DNA of 64,000 nt, from assembly GCA_012934845.2 (NCBI GenBank), contig WNNJ02002742.1, forward strand, positions 1-64,000. The letters run 5' to 3'. The notes beneath the pieces are model-generated. The model worked only from the letters and a program-made list of their open reading frames with translations. It was not told where the DNA came from and did no database searches. Position numbers and translations under genes: made by a program. Of the stretch, positions 1-10,744 are shown piece after piece. Positions within the stretch are counted from its first letter, which is position 1. Each line of letters begins with the position of its first letter. This DNA comes from Pomphorhynchus laevis (taxonomy: Eukaryota > Acanthocephala > Palaeacanthocephala > Echinorhynchida > Pomphorhynchidae).

Positions 1-45
<45 letters not shown>
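1..45. repeat. (TA)n microsatellite capping the satellite array
   Basis: Pure TA dinucleotide run reaching the window edge, so its true length is unknown. It abuts the satellite unit at a point where intact units carry a short TATAT tract. Confidence 0.97.
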
Positions 46-47
<2 letters not shown>

Positions 48-1302
48 TAAGTGTTCGAATCGAGCATATTCTTCAGTCTGCAAACTCTCGTCACTCCTAG
101 ACGGTCATGTGATAGCCGGCAGCCATCGTCAGTAAGATGAACTATCACACGCCGTTTCGGCTGCCTCTGTGACATTGTGAAAATGCATTTCCGACATCTA
201 GCTTAAATTGTTGGTGGCGTTAGCTCTTAAATCCAACAATTTGCAATGCAGACCATCATAAACAACCAGAGGATCAAACTTTCGGATGCTTGACTGTAAG
301 AAACCGAGATTGAGTGGATCAATTCTTTCTATATAATCATAAGAGTTTCGTTTAAATCGGTATTGCTCGAGATTGCGATTAGCAATTCTTTCCGTATATT
401 TAAGTAAGTGTTCGAATCGAGCATATTCTTCAGTCTGCAAACTCTCGTCACTCCTAGACGGTCATGTGATAGCCGGCAGCCATCGTCAGTAAGATGAACT
501 ATCACACGCCGTTTCGGCTGCCTCTGTGACATTGTGAAAATGCATTTCCGACATCTAGCTTAAATTGTTGGTGGCGTTAGCTCTTAAATCCAACAATTTG
601 CAATGCAGACCATCATAAACAACCATAGGATCAAACTTTCGGATGCTTGACTGTAAGAAACCGAGATTGAGTGGATCAATTCTTTCTATATAATCATAAG
701 AGTTTCGTTTAAATCGGTATTGCTCGAGATTGCGATTAGCAATTCTTTCCGTATATTTAAGTAAGTGTTCGAATCGAGCATATTCTTCAGTCTGCAAACT
801 CTCGTCACTCCTAGACGGTCATGTGATAGCCGGCAGCCATCGTCAGTAAGATGAACTATCACACGCCGTTTCGGCTGCCTCTGTGACATTGTGAAAATGC
901 ATTTCCGACATCTAGCTTAAATTGTTGGTGGCGTTAGCTCTTAAATCCAACAATTTGCAATGCAGACCATCATAAACAACCAGAGGATCAAACTTTCGGA
1001 TGCTTGACTGTAAGAAACCGAGATTGAGTGGATCAATTCTTTCTATATAATCATAAGAGTTTCGTTTAAATCGGTATTGCTCGAGATTGCGATTAGCAAT
1101 TCTTTCCGTATATTTAAGTAAGTGTTCGAATCGAGCATATTCTTCAGTCTGCAAACTCTCGTCACTCCTAGACGGTCATGTGATAGCCGGCAGCCATCGT
1201 CAGTAAGATGAACTATCACACGCCGTTTCGGCTGCCTCTGTGACATTGTGAAAATGCATTTCCGACATCTAGCTTAAATTGTTGGTGGCGTTAGCTCTTA
1301 AG
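46..1302 (-). repeat. 357-bp tandem satellite, left array (about 3.5 units)
   Basis: The same sequence recurs with an exact 357-nt period (compare 198, 555 and 912). Units are nearly identical; the visible difference is one G/T site (GAGG versus TAGG) near 269, 626 and 983. The period is a multiple of three, so an 80-codon frame lacking an ATG and an overlapping 67-codon ATG frame recur in every unit on the minus strand. Because the units are near-identical this persistence is not evidence of selection. The array is the reverse complement of 1303-2550 and stops mid-unit at about 1302. Confidence 0.97.
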
Positions 1303-2547
1303 AACGGCGTGTGATAGTTCATCTTACTGACGATGGCTGCCGGCTATCACATGACCGTCTAGGAGTGACGAGAGTTTGCAGACTGAAGAATATGCTCGAT
1401 TCGAACACTTACTTAAATATACGGAAAGAATTGCTAATCGCAATCTCGAGCAATACCGATTTAAACGAAACTCTTATGATTATATAGAAAGAATTGATCC
1501 ACTCAATCTCGGTTTCTTACAGTCAAGCATCCGAAAGTTTGATCCTATGGTTGTTTATGATGGTCTGCATTGCAAATTGTTGGAGTTAAGAGCTAACGCC
1601 ACCAACAATTTAAGCTAGATGTCGGAAATGCATTTTCACAATGTCACAGAGGCAGCCGAAACGGCGTGTGATAGTTCATCTTACTGACGATGGCTGCCGG
1701 CTATCACATGACCGTCTAGGAGTGACGAGAGTTTGCAGACTGAAGAATATGCTCGATTCGAACACTTACTTAAATATACGGAAAGAATTGCTAATCGCAA
1801 TCTCGAGCAATACCGATTTAAACGAAACTCTTATGATTATATAGAAAGAATTGATCCACTCAATCTCGGTTTCTTACAGTCAAGCATCCGAAAGTTTGAT
1901 CCTCTGGTTGTTTATGATGGTCTGCATTGCAAATTGTTGGATTTAAGAGCTAACGCCACCAACAATTTAAGCTAGATGTCGGAAATGCATTTTCACAATG
2001 TCACAGAGGCAGCCGAAACGGCGTGTGATAGTTCATCTTACTGACGATGGCTGCCGGCTATCACATGACCGTCTAGGAGTGACGAGAGTTTGCAGACTGA
2101 AGAATATGCTCGATTCGAACACTTACTTAAATATACGGAAAGAATTGCTAATCGCAATCTCGAGCAATACCGATTTAAACGAAACTCTTATGATTATATA
2201 GAAAGAATTGATCCACTCAATCTCGGTTTCTTACAGTCAAGCATCCGAAAGTTTGATCCTCTGGTTGTTTATGATGGTCTGCATTGCAAATTGTTGGATT
2301 TAAGAGCTAACGCCACCAACAATTTAAGCTAGATGTCGGAAATGCATTTTCACAATGTCACAGAGGCAGCCGAAACGGCGTGTGATAGTTCATCTTACTG
2401 ACGATGGCTGCCGGCTATCACATGACCGTCTAGGAGTGACGAGAGTTTGCAGACTGAAGAATATGCTCGATTCGAACACTTACTTAAATATACGGAAAGA
2501 ATTGCTAATCGCAATCTCGAGCAATACCGATTTAAACGAAACTCTTA

Positions 2548-2550
<3 letters not shown>
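1303..2550 (+). repeat. 357-bp tandem satellite, right array in inverted orientation (about 3.5 units)
   Basis: Same 357-nt unit on the opposite strand (1376, 1733, 2090, 2447). Each unit contains GGCAGCC-GAAA (1651-1661) followed by CTGACGA (1684-1690) and GGCTGCC (1692-1698). The two seven-base blocks are exactly complementary and bracket hammerhead-like core bases; the segments at 1666-1672 and 1678-1684 can also pair. The array ends mid-unit where (TA)n begins. Sequence resembling the unit also occurs at 10117-10375. Confidence 0.97.

Positions 2551-2636
<86 letters not shown>
2551..2636. repeat. (TA)n microsatellite capping the right array
   Basis: About 43 TA repeats starting where the unit normally reads ATGATTATATAG, so the tract looks like an expansion of the unit's own TATAT motif. 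Confidence 0.97.
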
Positions 2637-2637
<1 letters not shown>

Positions 2638-2899
2638 CCAGAACAACCATCTCACGGGGACTCGAATATATATCCAAGTATTTATAACCAGAACAAGTTA
2701 AGGAAACTTAAAATTTATTAAAAGCCTTCATTATAGAGATGCATAATTATTGCGGCATTTTTTAAGTTTTATTCAGTAAAAACGATAACAATATTTAACA
2801 TAAATAATTAATAATAAATAATTATTCTCAAGCACCGTCAGCATCTACTTAAAGAATTACTTTTCATTTACTTGTCAGTTCATTGATTCCACGAGCGAT
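2637..2899. other. Intergenic spacer with a short direct repeat
   Basis: The motif AACCAGAACAA occurs at 2636 and again at 2687. The rest is AT-rich with no coding signal that I can see. Confidence 0.5.
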
Positions 2900-3640
2900 A
2901 ACGTCTAGAATCTTAAAGGTGATCGACCAAATTAGGACGGTATTCGGGATGAATACGATATAGTTCTTTTTTCAAGATCTTACGACATAGCTCTTTTTTC
3001 GAGATCGTTTCGGTTTATATCGCAGCGTTAGCGGTTGAATTGAGCCAGATAGACGTCGCAGTTAGTGTGGAACTGTCCATTGTTATTTTCGTCCGGAATT
3101 CACAACTGTTGACCTTCGCTATTATCATTCCATCAATAGCAAATGCCATTTGAGATAATTTGATAGTATTTTTTGGATTCAGCTGGAGAAAAACCCGGCG
3201 ACAAGCAAATTTTCTTACTTTGAGGTTTTTGAATTGTAGAAATGAAGCATCATCCGTTACGAGATTCTTTGGAAACTGAGCTTGCTAATTTTTTGCATCA
3301 AATCAGTAAAAACGCGTGCACGTTCTGCTTTATCGAAGAATTCGTAAAGGGTCCACCTAGCCAATTTCCACACTTTTCCGAACATTTTGATACGACGGAC
3401 GATTGCCAACTAGTTGAAATCAAAGTGATCAGCTAGCATTTGTCTGTCATGCCTTCATTTTCTTCCACGGCATCTAGAATAGGCTGGGCGTTGAACTCCG
3501 TGATTATTTTCCTTCTTCTTCACCTGCAAGCTTTGTGTCGCCCGTTTTGAACATATTGAGCCGTCTTTCAACTTGGATTTTGCTAATTGTTTCATCCGCC
3601 GAAATCTTCGTTGAGATCGAAAAATGACTATGACGACTTC
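2900..3640 (-). pseudogene. Degenerate mariner-type transposase
   Basis: Three-frame reading of the minus strand gives pieces in mariner order. An N-terminal segment near 3600-3520 reads ISKIQVERRLNMFKTGDTKL, like the helix-turn-helix region with its conserved FKxGD. Next, near 3400-3350, comes FGKVWKLARWTLYEFF (family form: LGKVxKLGRWVPHEL). Then follow a segment resembling the VTxD catalytic region and a stretch matching the family's YxxQLxRLNxAI near 3040. Many stops and frameshifts separate these pieces, so it is inactive. Two GGTTTCGCGCCA motifs (3690 and 4215) could be element-derived flanks. The + frame at 3242-3436 is the antisense shadow of this relic. Confidence 0.6.
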
Positions 3641-4270
3641 AAACCTTCCTCGAAGTGGTAGAACATAATGTGGCGAATATTAAAATAGATGGTTTCGCGC
3701 CAAATTTCATTACAATATAAATAAAGTTTTTTATTAAATTTTTTTTATGAAATTATTTTTACAATGCTTTGTAATACGTAAAAAATCAAATAAAGTCATC
3801 AATAATTACTGCTCACACATATATTCTTACACATATATTATGTAGCAAATGTTATACATTTTAATTCTGTTTCTATAATAATTTTAATATTAAGTGACTG
3901 ATCCAGCTTAATTTTAAATTAAAAAACAAAATATAAAAATTATAAAATTATAATACGCGCTTTAAATTAACTTGCTCTCTCTTTGTCGATATTTTATTCT
4001 CAACCTGCTTAATAACATTGATGAACTAAAATAATCATGATTTATAAATGAAAAATATGCACGAGAAATAGTGATTTAAGAGTGTCTTCGTACAATGGGA
4101 ATTTCATTTAATGATTCTAATTTGGATTAACAAATTCAAATTACTGACTGACGACATTCGTTTTAATTGTTTTTTTATTTAACCTTATTTTTATATCAGT
4201 AAAACTTTAAATTTGGTTTCGCGCCACATTCTATTATATCAAAATTCATAATACTAAAATTTGGTTTAAT
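3641..4270. other. AT-rich upstream region of the 4.3-kb gene
   Basis: No ORF or RNA gene seen. It should hold the promoter and 5' UTR of the gene beginning at 4271. An in-frame TAA at 4208-4210, with no ATG between, supports 4271 as the start codon. Confidence 0.5.
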
Positions 4271-5373
4271 ATGAAATTATTGTTATTTTGCTTCGGAAGG
4301 CGTAAAAATAACAAGTCCAAAAGTGCCGCCAATAATGACAACCCTCAGCTCAATAATAATAGGGATATAGAGAATGAGAACAGATTATTTGACAATAAAT
4401 GTAAAGGTATCAATTTCAAATTGCGCACCATTCAATAATTTATTATACGTTTATTGTACATTGATAATTATATATTATAACAGGTATCGACAAGTTAAAT
4501 TGCCTCCATAGAACGTATGAAAATAAGGAGACAAATACATGTCCATTAATTGATTTTCAAACGCGAATAAGAAATGATGGCATTCCAAAATATTCAAATA
4601 TTGTAATTAAATCGATAAAAATGAATAAGTACGAAGAAGATAAATCACAACTTCATCAGGAAACAAAATTTCAGTCACAATTGAAAAAATACGATGATAA
4701 TTACGATAGCAGTGAAGAAAAATCAAAAAATAATATTTTGACCGAATGTTCCGATATTTATGGATACGATGTCAGTTCGAAAATCGAATGCAAAAAGACG
4801 CCCAACAATATCGACATTCCAAACGATAGATGTCAACTTTCATGCTGTAATCGATCTCGAAAGCAATTATATGGTCATTATAATCATATTCCAATTGAAC
4901 ATGAACAGGGAAGTGGTAATAATAATGCGGGAAAATATTATTCGAACATATTTGTTTCTCGCAATAAACCACCAAGTATTATAGAAGCCAATATTCGATA
5001 TAAAAGAAACAGTGATCGTAAAGACATCAAATCATCATCTTCATTGGATTCATCAATTGAAGAAGTATATATTCCGAAAAAGGCTGCACAGAACGTTTTT
5101 AAATCCGAAAGGCCATACAGCAAAGAATTTTTAATACATTCAGTTCGATCGAGTTTTAAGCAAAGTGGCTTATTTATGTCAATTGAAGCTGCAAGATCGA
5201 ACGAACATGAATGCCGTTATAGTGAAATAAATTGTGCAAATTTAAAAAATGGCAAATCTTTTAAAACTCGAGATAATTATAAAAAGCACATGTTTGTTGA
5301 AAGTAGTAGCGATAACTTTGATTCTGATACAAAATCTACCGAGAAACCAATCGACGATTCGTACAGTCATATG
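4271..5373 (+). CDS. Unrecognised spliced gene, exons 1 and 2
   Basis: Exon 1 (4271-4406, 136 nt) starts at the first ATG after an in-frame stop and ends TGTAAAG/GTATCA. A 77-nt intron (4407-4483) ends TTATAACAG. Exon 2 (4484-5373, 890 nt) stays open across the junction and ends CATATG/GTAAGT in phase 0. Together they encode 342 residues. The protein starts MKLLLFCFGRRKNNKSK, a short hydrophobic stretch followed by basic residues. The rest is hydrophilic, rich in Ser, Asn, Lys and acidic residues, with a CQLSCC motif near residue 150 and no membrane segment. I recognise no domain, so function is unknown; low complexity suggests a largely disordered protein. The gene must continue downstream: see 6577-7050, with 11555-11776 as a weaker alternative. 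Confidence 0.65.
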
Positions 5374-5489
5374 GTAAGTAACTAAACATGAAAAGGCATT
5401 AAGGTGTCTTCTTAAATGAAACGATCAATTTCCAAACTGATAAACATAATGTTTAGAAAAATTAATATTGTAATAATTTTACTGAAATG

Positions 5490-5990
5490 ATGACCTCTAA
5501 TCCTCATTAAATGTTCCTCCTAATGACCTTTAATCCTTATTCTGATACATCTTATATTATATATAAGTCAATACTTAAAAATTAATTTTTATTTCAAATT
5601 TTGATTTTTAATTTTATCGTTATATAAATATAAATTGTATAAAATCGTATATAATTATGTATCTTCTAATGATCTAGTCTAATAATCACAATCTAAGTAA
5701 TTAGGATAATTAGAGGGCATGGATAATAAATAATATACTTTGTTAATAAATACTTTAACCGCAATAATATAATATATAATAATATAATATATATAATATC
5801 TTATATTATATATAAGTTAATACTTAAAAATTAATTTTTATTTTAAATTTTGATTTTATAAATATAAATTATACAAAATCTCATATATTTATTATTTAAA
5901 ATTTTTATTTTATTTTTCATTATTTTTAATTTATATATAGTGTATAATACCTAGACTTAGCTGATCTGCTTTGTTAAAGTTCATATCAGT
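5490..5990 (+). repeat. Dispersed AT-rich repeat R1, degenerate copy in intron
   Basis: The block with CCTTTAATCCTTATTCTGAT, followed by AATTAATTTTTATTT-rich sequence and ending TATATAGTGTATAATACC, parallels copies at 61475-63300. A second partial copy starts near 5796. It lies in the intron after exon 2 of the 4271 gene. Confidence 0.6.
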
Positions 5991-6576
5991 AATTGTTGAA
6001 ATCGTTTTAGAAAACTAGTATCCACTTATTTGCTACTCTTATTACATACTTCCAGATAATATGTGATCTATTATATTTTATAAAGTATTTTCAGATTACG
6101 AATTCTTTTGAATTGTATATTTGGAATTTTTTACTTGAAATGTGCCAATCATTTTAATTTTTTTAATCAAAATGAGTAAATATACTCTCTTATTAATTGA
6201 GTAATGTGTTAAAGAGATTTACTTTGCTAATCCATTCATTCAATCGACAAATTTGCTATCACAATATTCTACAAAATCTACGTTTATTGAAACCACAAGC
6301 ATTGCTAAAAAACTTTTAGTATAAAATCCTATACTCAAAATGTAAAATTAAATTTTTAGCAATTAATAATCCACTACAAGATGCACTTTAGCTCACATTA
6401 GCGTTAAAGTCATGAAATATGTACTACTACGATGCTAAATCCCTTTTTGTGTCATTAGCGTCCATTTTGCTGAAGCTAAATGGTTTATTTAAATACATGA
6501 ATTTAATAATTAAATGAATTAAATATGTGCGGATATTAAATGAACTTAATATTTTAAGTCTTGCTTATTTTAATAG
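5991..6576. other. AT-rich intronic sequence
   Basis: No ORF, repeat or RNA gene recognised. It ends with a pyrimidine-rich stretch and AATAG at 6576, a usable splice acceptor. Confidence 0.4.
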
Positions 6577-7050
6577 CAAAATCAAAATTTACACATAGTT
6601 CAGAAGATGAGCAATGCCCTGTCTTCACCGGCCTCCAAACACAGGCGGAGTTGCCCCCATGCAATCGCCGTACTCCCAGTACTAAGTTTCAAACCCACAG
6701 CACCAAGCGTCACTGGCGAAAATCTTTTTTTTTGCTTCTGCGTCACTATCGACGACTGCCTTCTGTCACAACTTGAGATTGGTAGGTCGGCGCCAGGGTA
6801 TTGGTACAGGTAAAGTCCCATATCAGAATAGGCCGAATTGCCACAGGATGAGAGTCGTTCCATCTGGGCAATTTTCATCGATCCTTGAGATGCCAATCGG
6901 TTCCAACCTTGAAGGTGTACATGCTGATTCGAGAACCATATGAATTATCTCATTTATTCCAGTGTAATGGATGTGTATGGCCCTTGTGTGTGTCAGAAAT
7001 CATAGGGTGCGTACTACCGCGACTAACCTCTTCTTTGCAGATTCAAATAA
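6577..7050 (+). CDS. Candidate exons 3 and 4 of the 4271 gene
   Basis: An acceptor (TTGCTTATTTTAATAG) opens exon 3 at 6577 in phase 0, matching the phase-0 donor at 5373. It stays open for 77 codons plus 2 nt to GGTACAG/GTAAAG at 6809. The next strong acceptor (CTCTTCTTTGCAG) opens at 7041 and gives Phe-Lys-stop (TAA 7048-7050) with AATAAA overlapping the stop. The complete model would be 422 residues. The support is splice-phase consistency only. The peptide is unrecognised, and the DNA here is much more GC-rich than exons 1 and 2, so it could instead be an inserted sequence or a different gene. Confidence 0.35.
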
Positions 7051-7439
7051 AGACTTGTCTTGAGAAAACCCAAAATCTCAGTCCAACATCTATTGACAAA
7101 GATTGATCTAAAGACAAGTCCAAAAGAGCTGTGATGGGCAACGCTTTCAGAAACGCGCCAGTCCACTTCGACGACACTGTCAACAACCTACTACGCGTTT
7201 CCGATGTCTCGAACAGTAAGCAGGGATCGCTTACTCTAAAGTGGCGGATTCCCAGCACACCGAACCGACAAAGTATCTTTCCTCTACGCTTCATCCCGCA
7301 GCTCAACATTTAATATATTGCACAAAATAGACCGCACATTTTCGTCAAAACACAGTAATCGATCCCTTCAGAAATAGTGCGTTGTCCTCAACATATCAGC
7401 AACATTCAGAAGGGTTAAACAATGACGGATTAAGAATAG
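7051..7439. other. GC-richer stretch of unknown origin
   Basis: With 6590-7050 it forms an island of clearly higher GC than its surroundings. Short frames on both strands are unrecognised. It could be 3' UTR of the 4271 gene or foreign insertion. Confidence 0.35.
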
Positions 7440-7720
7440 TGCAATTATCTCTTGCAATACAATTTTCTCTTCTGAACTCTTCTATCTCCTTCCCGTTTCT
7501 TTGGACCAAGTTTAAAAAGTTATCCTTTCATTGCTCAACAAATCTTATCCTGCCGACCTTATTTCTATGTACTTATTTAAGCTTATTTGCCATCCGGTAT
7601 CTCCGTTTTTGGCAATCTTGTTCAACTCTTCTATTAGTGACGATAACGCAACTATCGAGAGAAGAAAGCGTTTCCGTAATAGAATACACGAGTAACGTGA
7701 GTGGGTGAGATCACGATAGG
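7440..7720 (+). pseudogene. L2-like LINE fragment (RT N-terminal part)
   Basis: Closely parallels 8041-8400: both share TCTCCTTCCCGTTTCTT, then CAACAAATCTT and a block ending in a Leu-Phe-Asn-Ser-Ser reading (the L2 motif before the first RT block). Disrupted by stops. Confidence 0.55.
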
Positions 7721-8040
7721 AGAGCTGATAGTTGAGGATATGGAAGTAGGTTTGACAGCGGGAGACAGAGTATCGTGATGACTACCTAAGTATCGTGATA
7801 CTACAAGTATCGTGATGACTACCTAAATATTCGTCGTTCATATTACTCTCTCCTACGATGTAAGTGCACACTTTTAAGGTAGAATAAACTCACTTCTTCG
7901 GATCCAAAGTCTACTTAGTCACTTTAAACTCACTTATCTCACGTTTTTCAACACCTAGTAACATCGATCCAAACTTGTTTTCTTCTTATCTTAAGTCAAA
8001 ATATGCTAATACGTTATCATCTATCCATTAAACTATCCTA
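7721..8040. other. Spacer with short direct repeats
   Basis: GTATCGTGATGACTACCTAA occurs twice near 7770-7830, with a partial copy between. The rest is unassigned and may be decayed LINE sequence. Confidence 0.4.
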
Positions 8041-9835
8041 TTCTCTCTTCCTAAACTCTTCCATCTCCTTCCCGTTTCTTCAGAATTTTCAAAAGTTCTC
8101 CTTCCAGAACTTTTGAAACTTCGTATTAAAAACGTATTTTAATTTTCTGAAGATGCTAAGAGAGATTAGCGAAATATTAAATAAAAGTTTCCGCATTCTT
8201 TGATCCAGCTCCAATAATTCTTTATCAATAATGAATCACTATCAACTATTTTAAAGTGCTCATTTCATTGCCCAACAAATCTTGTCCTGCCGACCCTCTT
8301 CCGATGTACTTACTTAAGCTTATTTGTCATTAGGTATCTCCGCTTTTGACAACATTGTTCAATTCTTCAATCCGAAGCGTTACCTTTCCGTAAAACTGGA
8401 AATCTGACGTTGTCGTCCTCTTATCAAAAAACACTCTTTCGACAGTTCACTTCCGTCCTCATATCGTCCTATATCTCTTCTTTCAACCGTATCAAAACTC
8501 TTCGAACGTCTTGTGCTAAAGGTTAATACCTATCTTCTATCGTCGAATTTATAACCTCCGTTGCAAACTGCTTTTTGTTCTAGTCATTCCACGGAACTAG
8601 CGTGCCAAAGTCTTATGTGATCCTCTGCAATCACGAGGTAAAACATTAAAGCGTCATAATCTTCGTCGACCTCATTTGCATCCAACATCAACGATCATTA
8701 TATTCTTCTCTATCGGCTCCGTCATAACTATGGATTCTCTAACTCCGCTGTAGCCTGGTTTTCCTCTTCTCTATCTGACCGTTCTTTCTGTGTTCATTCA
8801 GCTTCTGTCTATCAACCGTCTTCTCTCGCACACGGTGTTCCTTAAGGTTCATTACTACGTCTCGTTATTTTCTCCCTTCTTCCCGGTGATCTCTTTTCAA
8901 TAGCCAGAACACAATGTTAATGTTAGGCAATATGCTGATGACATTCTTCTATACTCTTATCTACCCTTATCAAAATCCATGATGTTGCATCAACTACCTC
9001 CGTTTGCCTCTTATCGGCTTCCTAACACCTTTATTCTCTTTGCATATCACTCAATCCCGTAAAGTCCAAAATTATGTGGATAATTCCCTCCCAACTCAAC
9101 ATTACTCCACCTATCGTACATCTGTATTCAATTATTCTTCTTGTCATCAATATCTTATTCCTCGGTTTCCACTTTGACAACCTTCTTTCTCTCAAGATAT
9201 TTGTTTCTGATAATGTCCGCTCCTCGTTCCTGCTACTTCATGATATTCGCCGTGTTGTAAGTTGATCGATTTTCACTCTTGTGATTCCATTTTATCCTCC
9301 CTTTTATTTCCACGAATCTATTATTGCCTTAGCATGTTCTCCAACTCTCCCAAAACTACTATCCATATCTCTAACGTATTGTAAACTCAGCAGTTCGCGA
9401 TCTCATTCGTCTCCGCCGGTTTAACCACATATCTAAACATATTTTCGATCTTTCCTAGCATCCAACAATTATCCATTGTGTTCAGTTTCGTTTGATTATC
9501 CTGAGCCATCGTGTACTGCATCGTAATTCACCTTCATACTTACATCTTCCATATCTCGATGAATATTTCCGGCTTCTTTATCCTTAAGATCATCTCATTC
9601 CCTTTCTCTACACTCCAAATTATTCTACAAATTACTGCGTCCGTCCCTTTCCTGTTGCGTCTACTCTTGCTTGGAATTTGCTCCCTTCGTAAATCCCCTA
9701 TATTTCCTTGTTCATACTATTCAAAATTCATTTGTGGGATTATTTTTTTATCAGTTTGATAATTTTTCTTTATTCTTTATGGAATTGTAAGTTCGCCGTT
9801 GACACGCATTTGACACACAAATGCTGAGTGCCAAA
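8041..9835 (+). pseudogene. L2-like LINE, decayed RT region with 3' end
   Basis: Three-frame translation gives L2-type reverse transcriptase blocks in order: TTLFNSSIRSVTFP, a weak finger/palm stretch, QYADDILLYS (catalytic YADD) near 8930, an FLGFHFDN-like segment (read as YSSVSTLTTF after frameshift) near 9165, then IVNSAVRDLIRLRRF near 9370-9420. It ends with the family's 3' hairpin region (GTAAGTTCGCC...CACGCATTTGAC, 9787-9820). Many stops and frameshifts. A copy of repeat R2 lies at 8138-8262. Confidence 0.7.
8138..8262 (+). repeat. Dispersed repeat R2, copy 1
   Basis: AATTTTCTGAAGATGCTAAG ... ATTAGCGAAATATTAAATAA ... GATCCAGCTCCAATAATTCT ... ATCAACTATTTTAAA matches copies at 13031, 13205 and 21462-21645. 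Confidence 0.7.
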
Positions 9836-10116
9836 AACTGATGTATGACCGCCGAGCAATTTCACCGAATACCTGGTCTAACGAATTTAATATCCGTAAA
9901 TGAAGTCTTTGTTGCGAATGTTACAAATAAGTGTTTTGGTATTTTCCACAAGATTCTGAGTCCAGGTATATAACAAAACTCATTAAATACATGCTAAAAG
10001 AGGATTATGTTTAAAAACTTGAACTTCGAGTCATTAATGGCTTTATATTAATGAGCCGAAATGGTTGATGATGCCAGAATTAGTTTTACAATACCGTAAA
10101 CTTACCAAATACAATG
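9836..10116. other. Intergenic, nothing recognised
   Basis: AT-rich sequence without ORF or repeat that I can identify. Confidence 0.3.
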
Positions 10117-10375
10117 TGCAGCGCCGAAATGATGGAGTAGTCTGCAACACTCATCAGTAGAATGAAGTACCCACTAGTCGTTTCGGTTGCCTTTGTGACA
10201 TTGTGAATAAAGGCGTTTCCGACACTTTGCTTAATTGTCTAAGGCTTGCGCTCTTTACCAGATCAAATTGCTCAGACAATTAGGCAGTGTCTGAAACGCC
10301 TTTATTCACAATATCACACAGGCAACCGAAACGATCTGTGGGTACTAAATTCTATAGATGAATGTTGCCCGGTAC
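10117..10375. repeat. Fold-back element related to the 357-bp satellite, hammerhead-like
   Basis: Imperfect inverted repeat: CGTTTCGGTTGCC (10179-10191) then a TGTGACATTGTGAA-like run mirrors TTCACAATATCACACAGGCA and ACCGAAACGAT (10310-10335). The left arm matches the satellite over GTTTCGGYTGCC, the GTGACATTGTGAA block and TTTCCGACA. On the minus strand the left arm has GCAAC-CGAAAC (10190-10180) then CTGATGAG (10157-10150) and GTTGC: the conserved hammerhead core bases bracketed by complementary five-base blocks. The right arm keeps CGAAAC (10327-10332) but has TAGATGA in place of CTGATGA. Confidence 0.6.
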
Positions 10376-10744
10376 TCCATTATTTCGATGCTGAAGTGGT
10401 CAACTATAAGTGACATGATGACTGAAAGTCGTGAATCAAAGTCCAGTCTAACAAGCAACACAATTTTCTACTTATACTTTTTAAGATATACATATAGAGG
10501 TGTATGGAATTGGACGTCAAATAAGGATTTTGAAGCTCGTTTTTAATGCAAAAGTCACCTTGTGTGACCTGACAACTATTCAATAGATAAGCGGATCCAT
10601 GAACACGAATACCAGTCCCGACTTCAATTGATCTTCATGATCTTATACTAAACAATCTATGATAAACATGCTAGAGAGCATCTCGGACAATGCAGTTTGT
10701 GGAGATCATGATGGAAGGTCTCATATGCTGTGTAAAATCTGATA
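10376..10744. other. Spacer, probably body of a composite repeat
   Basis: Contains CACCTTGTGTGACCTGACAA near 10556, resembling the hairpin at 10886-10918, so the two may be termini of one element. No coding signal. Confidence 0.35.

Noticed and set aside
198-2332. Repeated 80- and 67-codon frames in the satellite
   Set aside because: The 80-codon frame has no ATG, the two frames overlap each other, and their persistence follows from near-identity of units with a period divisible by three.
2355-2701. Frames with long Ile-Tyr runs
   Set aside because: They are translations of the (TA)n microsatellite.
3242-3436. 64-codon plus-strand frame
   Set aside because: Antisense to the mariner relic, whose minus-strand reading matches the transposase.
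6600-6896. 98-codon minus-strand frame
   Set aside because: No recognisable protein; the opposite strand has better splice-supported frames.
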